Shown piece by piece: positions 62,331 through 64,000 of a DNA stretch of 64,000 nucleotides; position 1 is the stretch's first letter, and each line of letters opens with the position of its first letter. The notes under the pieces were generated by a model that was given only the letters and a program-made list of their open reading frames with translations, was not told the DNA's origin and made no database searches. The position numbers were made by a program, and so were the translations under genes. Source of the stretch: CAILUG01 sp903844415 (lineage in GTDB: Bacteria > Pseudomonadota > Gammaproteobacteria > Pseudomonadales > Pseudohongiellaceae); the NCBI GenBank assembly GCA_947477655.1, contig CANJTS010000001.1, forward strand, positions 124,001 through 188,000, read 5' to 3'.

Positions 62331-63446
62331 TCAGCCGAACATTAGCGTGAAGGAACCCAGCGGAAAAACTCTGCCGTTCACCACTACGTCCACTCGGTGT
62401 AAACCGGCATAATGTTTGCGAGTGGTCATGTCAGAGAGCGAAACTTTTTTGGATAAAGGCAATTTTTCCCCGCCCAAAATTTCTACAGTTTTTAATTTAA
62501 ATACTTTGGCATTGCTAAAACCGTTTGATTTTACATAATGAATTTGAAAATCCACCAGCACACGTTGCTGTTTACTTGCAGTGGAATCCAGCACAAAAGC
62601 AATTACTACTGAGCTGCCTATTGTTGGTTTAAGCGGGGTTATAGCCACCTTTGTGATTGCAACTTTTGCTAAGTTGCCAAAACCCAGCACTGTCAAAGCA
62701 CCGGGTTCTGATCGTTTTACTGCAGTACGCAATGCATGTTCTACCAACCATTGCCGTTCTTTACTGGCACCTTGCAGCCAGCGTTGTGCAGTGGCAAATA
62801 ACATTTCGGGATGATCCTTGCCAATATCATTTAGGTTGTTGGCAACAGACCGTCTTACATAAATTTCAGGATCATCTTTTAATAATTCCAACAATTGCAG
62901 CACCGGCTCAGGACGCAGCTGAAACTGACGCAAACGCGATGCCCAGGGTAAACGCGGGCGTGTACCTTCTGAAACCAATCTGCGGACATGATGGTTGGAA
63001 TCATGAGCCCATTCGTGCAACCGCGCCAAAGTTTCTGTCGGATAACGCTCAAGGAAAGGTCGAATGCTGAACTCAGCAGTGAATTTTTGCGTCAAAATAT
63101 ACTGGGCTTGCATTGACGCTTCGAAATAATCTAGACCAAAATCACGAATAAAAAATATATGAGGCATAAATAAAAAGGATGTCATGCCTAACTGGGCATG
63201 GTGACTGTGCGGTTGTTTTGTCGAAGCCATTAACAAGGTGAGTGCTTGACCATAATCGGCCGGCAAATGGTTGTGCAACGCGTTGGCAATCTGGCGAGCA
63301 CGTGACATCAATTCCAGATGTTCGTAACCTTTGAGAGCTTCTTTAAGAAAACTTGTGGCGGGGAATTCTGGCTCTACAGCCAACAACATTTGTGCAATTG
63401 TATGCACAATTGATGTGCCAAATTGATGTTTAAGAAGTTCAGCCAT
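62331..63446 (-). CDS. AlkC-like DNA glycosylase (HEAT repeats plus Ig-like C-terminal domain)
   Basis: 371 residues. The N-terminal ~255 residues are helical HEAT-like repeats with the family stretch PVLQLLELLKDDPEIYVRRSVANNLNDIGKDHPEMLF (split here as two blocks), where VRRSVANNLNDI is diagnostic of the AlkC/AlkD superfamily. From about 265 a beta-rich domain (VVIAFVLDSTASKQQRVLVD, FQIHYVKSNG, FKLKTVEILGGEKL) is the Ig-like module that separates AlkC from AlkD. AlkC removes 3-methyladenine and related alkylated bases. Followed closely by the GNAT gene. Confidence 0.85.
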   Translation of the reverse strand: MAELLKHQFGTSIVHTIAQMLLAVEPEFPATSFLKEALKGYEHLELMSRARQIANALHNHLPADYGQALTLLMASTKQPHSHHAQLGMTSFLFMPHIFFIRDFGLDYFEASMQAQYILTQKFTAEFSIRPFLERYPTETLARLHEWAHDSNHHVRRLVSEGTRPRLPWASRLRQFQLRPEPVLQLLELLKDDPEIYVRRSVANNLNDIGKDHPEMLFATAQRWLQGASKERQWLVEHALRTAVKRSEPGALTVLGFGNLAKVAITKVAITPLKPTIGSSVVIAFVLDSTASKQQRVLVDFQIHYVKSNGFSNAKVFKLKTVEILGGEKLPLSKKVSLSDMTTRKHYAGLHRVDVVVNGRVFPLGSFTLMFG

Positions 63447-63524
63447 CGCAAGTGTCGTTTTCAGTAGGGCGGGTTGGTAAATATCCCTTTTTCAAATCAT
63501 TGCCATGTCAGACTACCTAATAAT

Positions 63525-64000
63525 TCAGACTTTTAATTGAGTCGATATCACCCGACCATGCCAATTAAAATTGACCGGACTTATTTTTTGGGGCTGTTTG
63601 GCAAATGCCTGCCAAAGTTCGCCATAGGTTCGCTTTAAAATGGGATGTTTCTTTTTAGGTGCTATTTGTGCAAGCGGCCACAAGACATAAGCAACTTCGA
63701 CAATTTCTGGTCGGGGAAGTCTAGTGCCATCGAAGTTGCCAACCTTGTCGCCGTAAGTCAGCACATCTATATCCAGTGTTTTAGGTGCGAGGCGAGTCGC
63801 GCCCGGATCGCGACCCTGTTTCATTTCTATTTTTTTCAGGAGTAATACCAGCTCCTGCAGCGGCAGTTCTGTATTGATTCCAACCACCATATTTAAATAA
63901 TCTGGCCCCTGGTACCCGTTGGCCTGACTTTTGAATACCGAAGAGAGTGAGAGGTCAGCAAATCGCATGAGCAAGACATCAAGACCGGAGGCAATATTAT
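63525..64000 (-). CDS. folK: 2-amino-4-hydroxy-6-hydroxymethyldihydropteridine pyrophosphokinase, partial
   Basis: About 158 residues are visible; the frame stays open to the right window edge (NIASGLDVLLMRFADLSL), so the N-terminus lies outside. FolK activates the pterin for folate synthesis. The substrate and metal site is in RDPGATRLAPKTLDIDVLTYG, with GPDYLNMVVGI upstream and RLPRPEIVEVAYVLWPLAQIAP downstream. The stop at 63525 is 79 bases ahead of the AlkC-like start. In relatives folK commonly precedes panB-panC; panC is at the opposite end of this window, so the two are not together here. Confidence 0.93.
   Translation of the reverse strand, partial: NIASGLDVLLMRFADLSLSSVFKSQANGYQGPDYLNMVVGINTELPLQELVLLLKKIEMKQGRDPGATRLAPKTLDIDVLTYGDKVGNFDGTRLPRPEIVEVAYVLWPLAQIAPKKKHPILKRTYGELWQAFAKQPQKISPVNFNWHGRVISTQLKV

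Noticed and set aside
1..64000. CRISPR arrays, tRNA or rRNA genes, insertion sequences, prophage or toxin-antitoxin pairs
   Set aside because: None was seen on reading; no regular repeat-spacer pattern, T-loop consensus, transposase or integrase was found. A tRNAscan or CRISPR search would settle this.

Overview
The window reads as a chromosomal segment of a gammaproteobacterium with roughly balanced base composition. Several gene neighbourhoods match the Pseudomonas/Cellvibrionales type: ssb/uvrA divergent, fabA-fabB, aroQ-accB-accC-prmA-dusB-fis-purH-purD, coq7/osmC/crp/trpC/trpG, rpe-trpE, amgK-murU divergent from lptD-surA-pdxA-ksgA-apaG-apaH-cca. Families of secreted uncharacterised proteins (DUF6152 and associated) point to an environmental, probably aquatic, lineage; this placement is inference. 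No rRNA, tRNA, CRISPR array, insertion sequence, phage gene or classical defence system was seen.

Layout. 1-5.4 kb: the end of panC, rimK with its small protease partner rimB, panD (best start a TTG giving the family length of 126 residues), acs, and a secreted NTF2-like protein. 5.4-8.2 kb: a gene-poor stretch, then a reverse-strand cassette of one DUF6152 protein and two related secreted proteins. 8.5-12.2 kb: small genes, a LysE-type exporter, a PCu(A)C copper chaperone, a TPR lipoprotein and moeA. 12.2-18 kb: an RmlD-like protein with an altered catalytic residue and a basic tail, ssb, uvrA, a second LysE exporter and a membrane-anchored protein. 18-22 kb: manB-galU-manC, supplying GDP-mannose and UDP-glucose for surface polysaccharide. 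22-25.6 kb: fabA-fabB, an orphan DsbD N-terminal domain and a fused relative of the 5.9-8.1 kb cassette. 25.8-35.9 kb: a long co-directional run from aroQ to coq7, with many start/stop overlaps.

35.9-46.2 kb is the most unusual part. It keeps the osmC/crp/trpC/trpG and rpe-trpE blocks, but trpD is missing between trpG and trpC, dgkA sits beside trpC, and about 4.9 kb lies between trpG and trpE. That insert carries a monoheme cytochrome fused to a predicted outer-membrane barrel, a pentaheme cytochrome overlapping it, and a secreted zinc-peptidase-like protein. The cytochrome pair looks like a compact route for moving electrons across the outer membrane and is the best candidate for a little-described system.

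46.3-64 kb: htpX, a LOG-family protein, murU-amgK (peptidoglycan sugar recycling), the lptD-to-cca run, a pteridine-reductase-like dehydrogenase, a long imperfect inverted repeat in a gene-free gap, an M3 lipoprotein peptidase, a single-repeat GDT1 protein, a GNAT acetyltransferase, an AlkC-like glycosylase and folK, which is cut by the window end.
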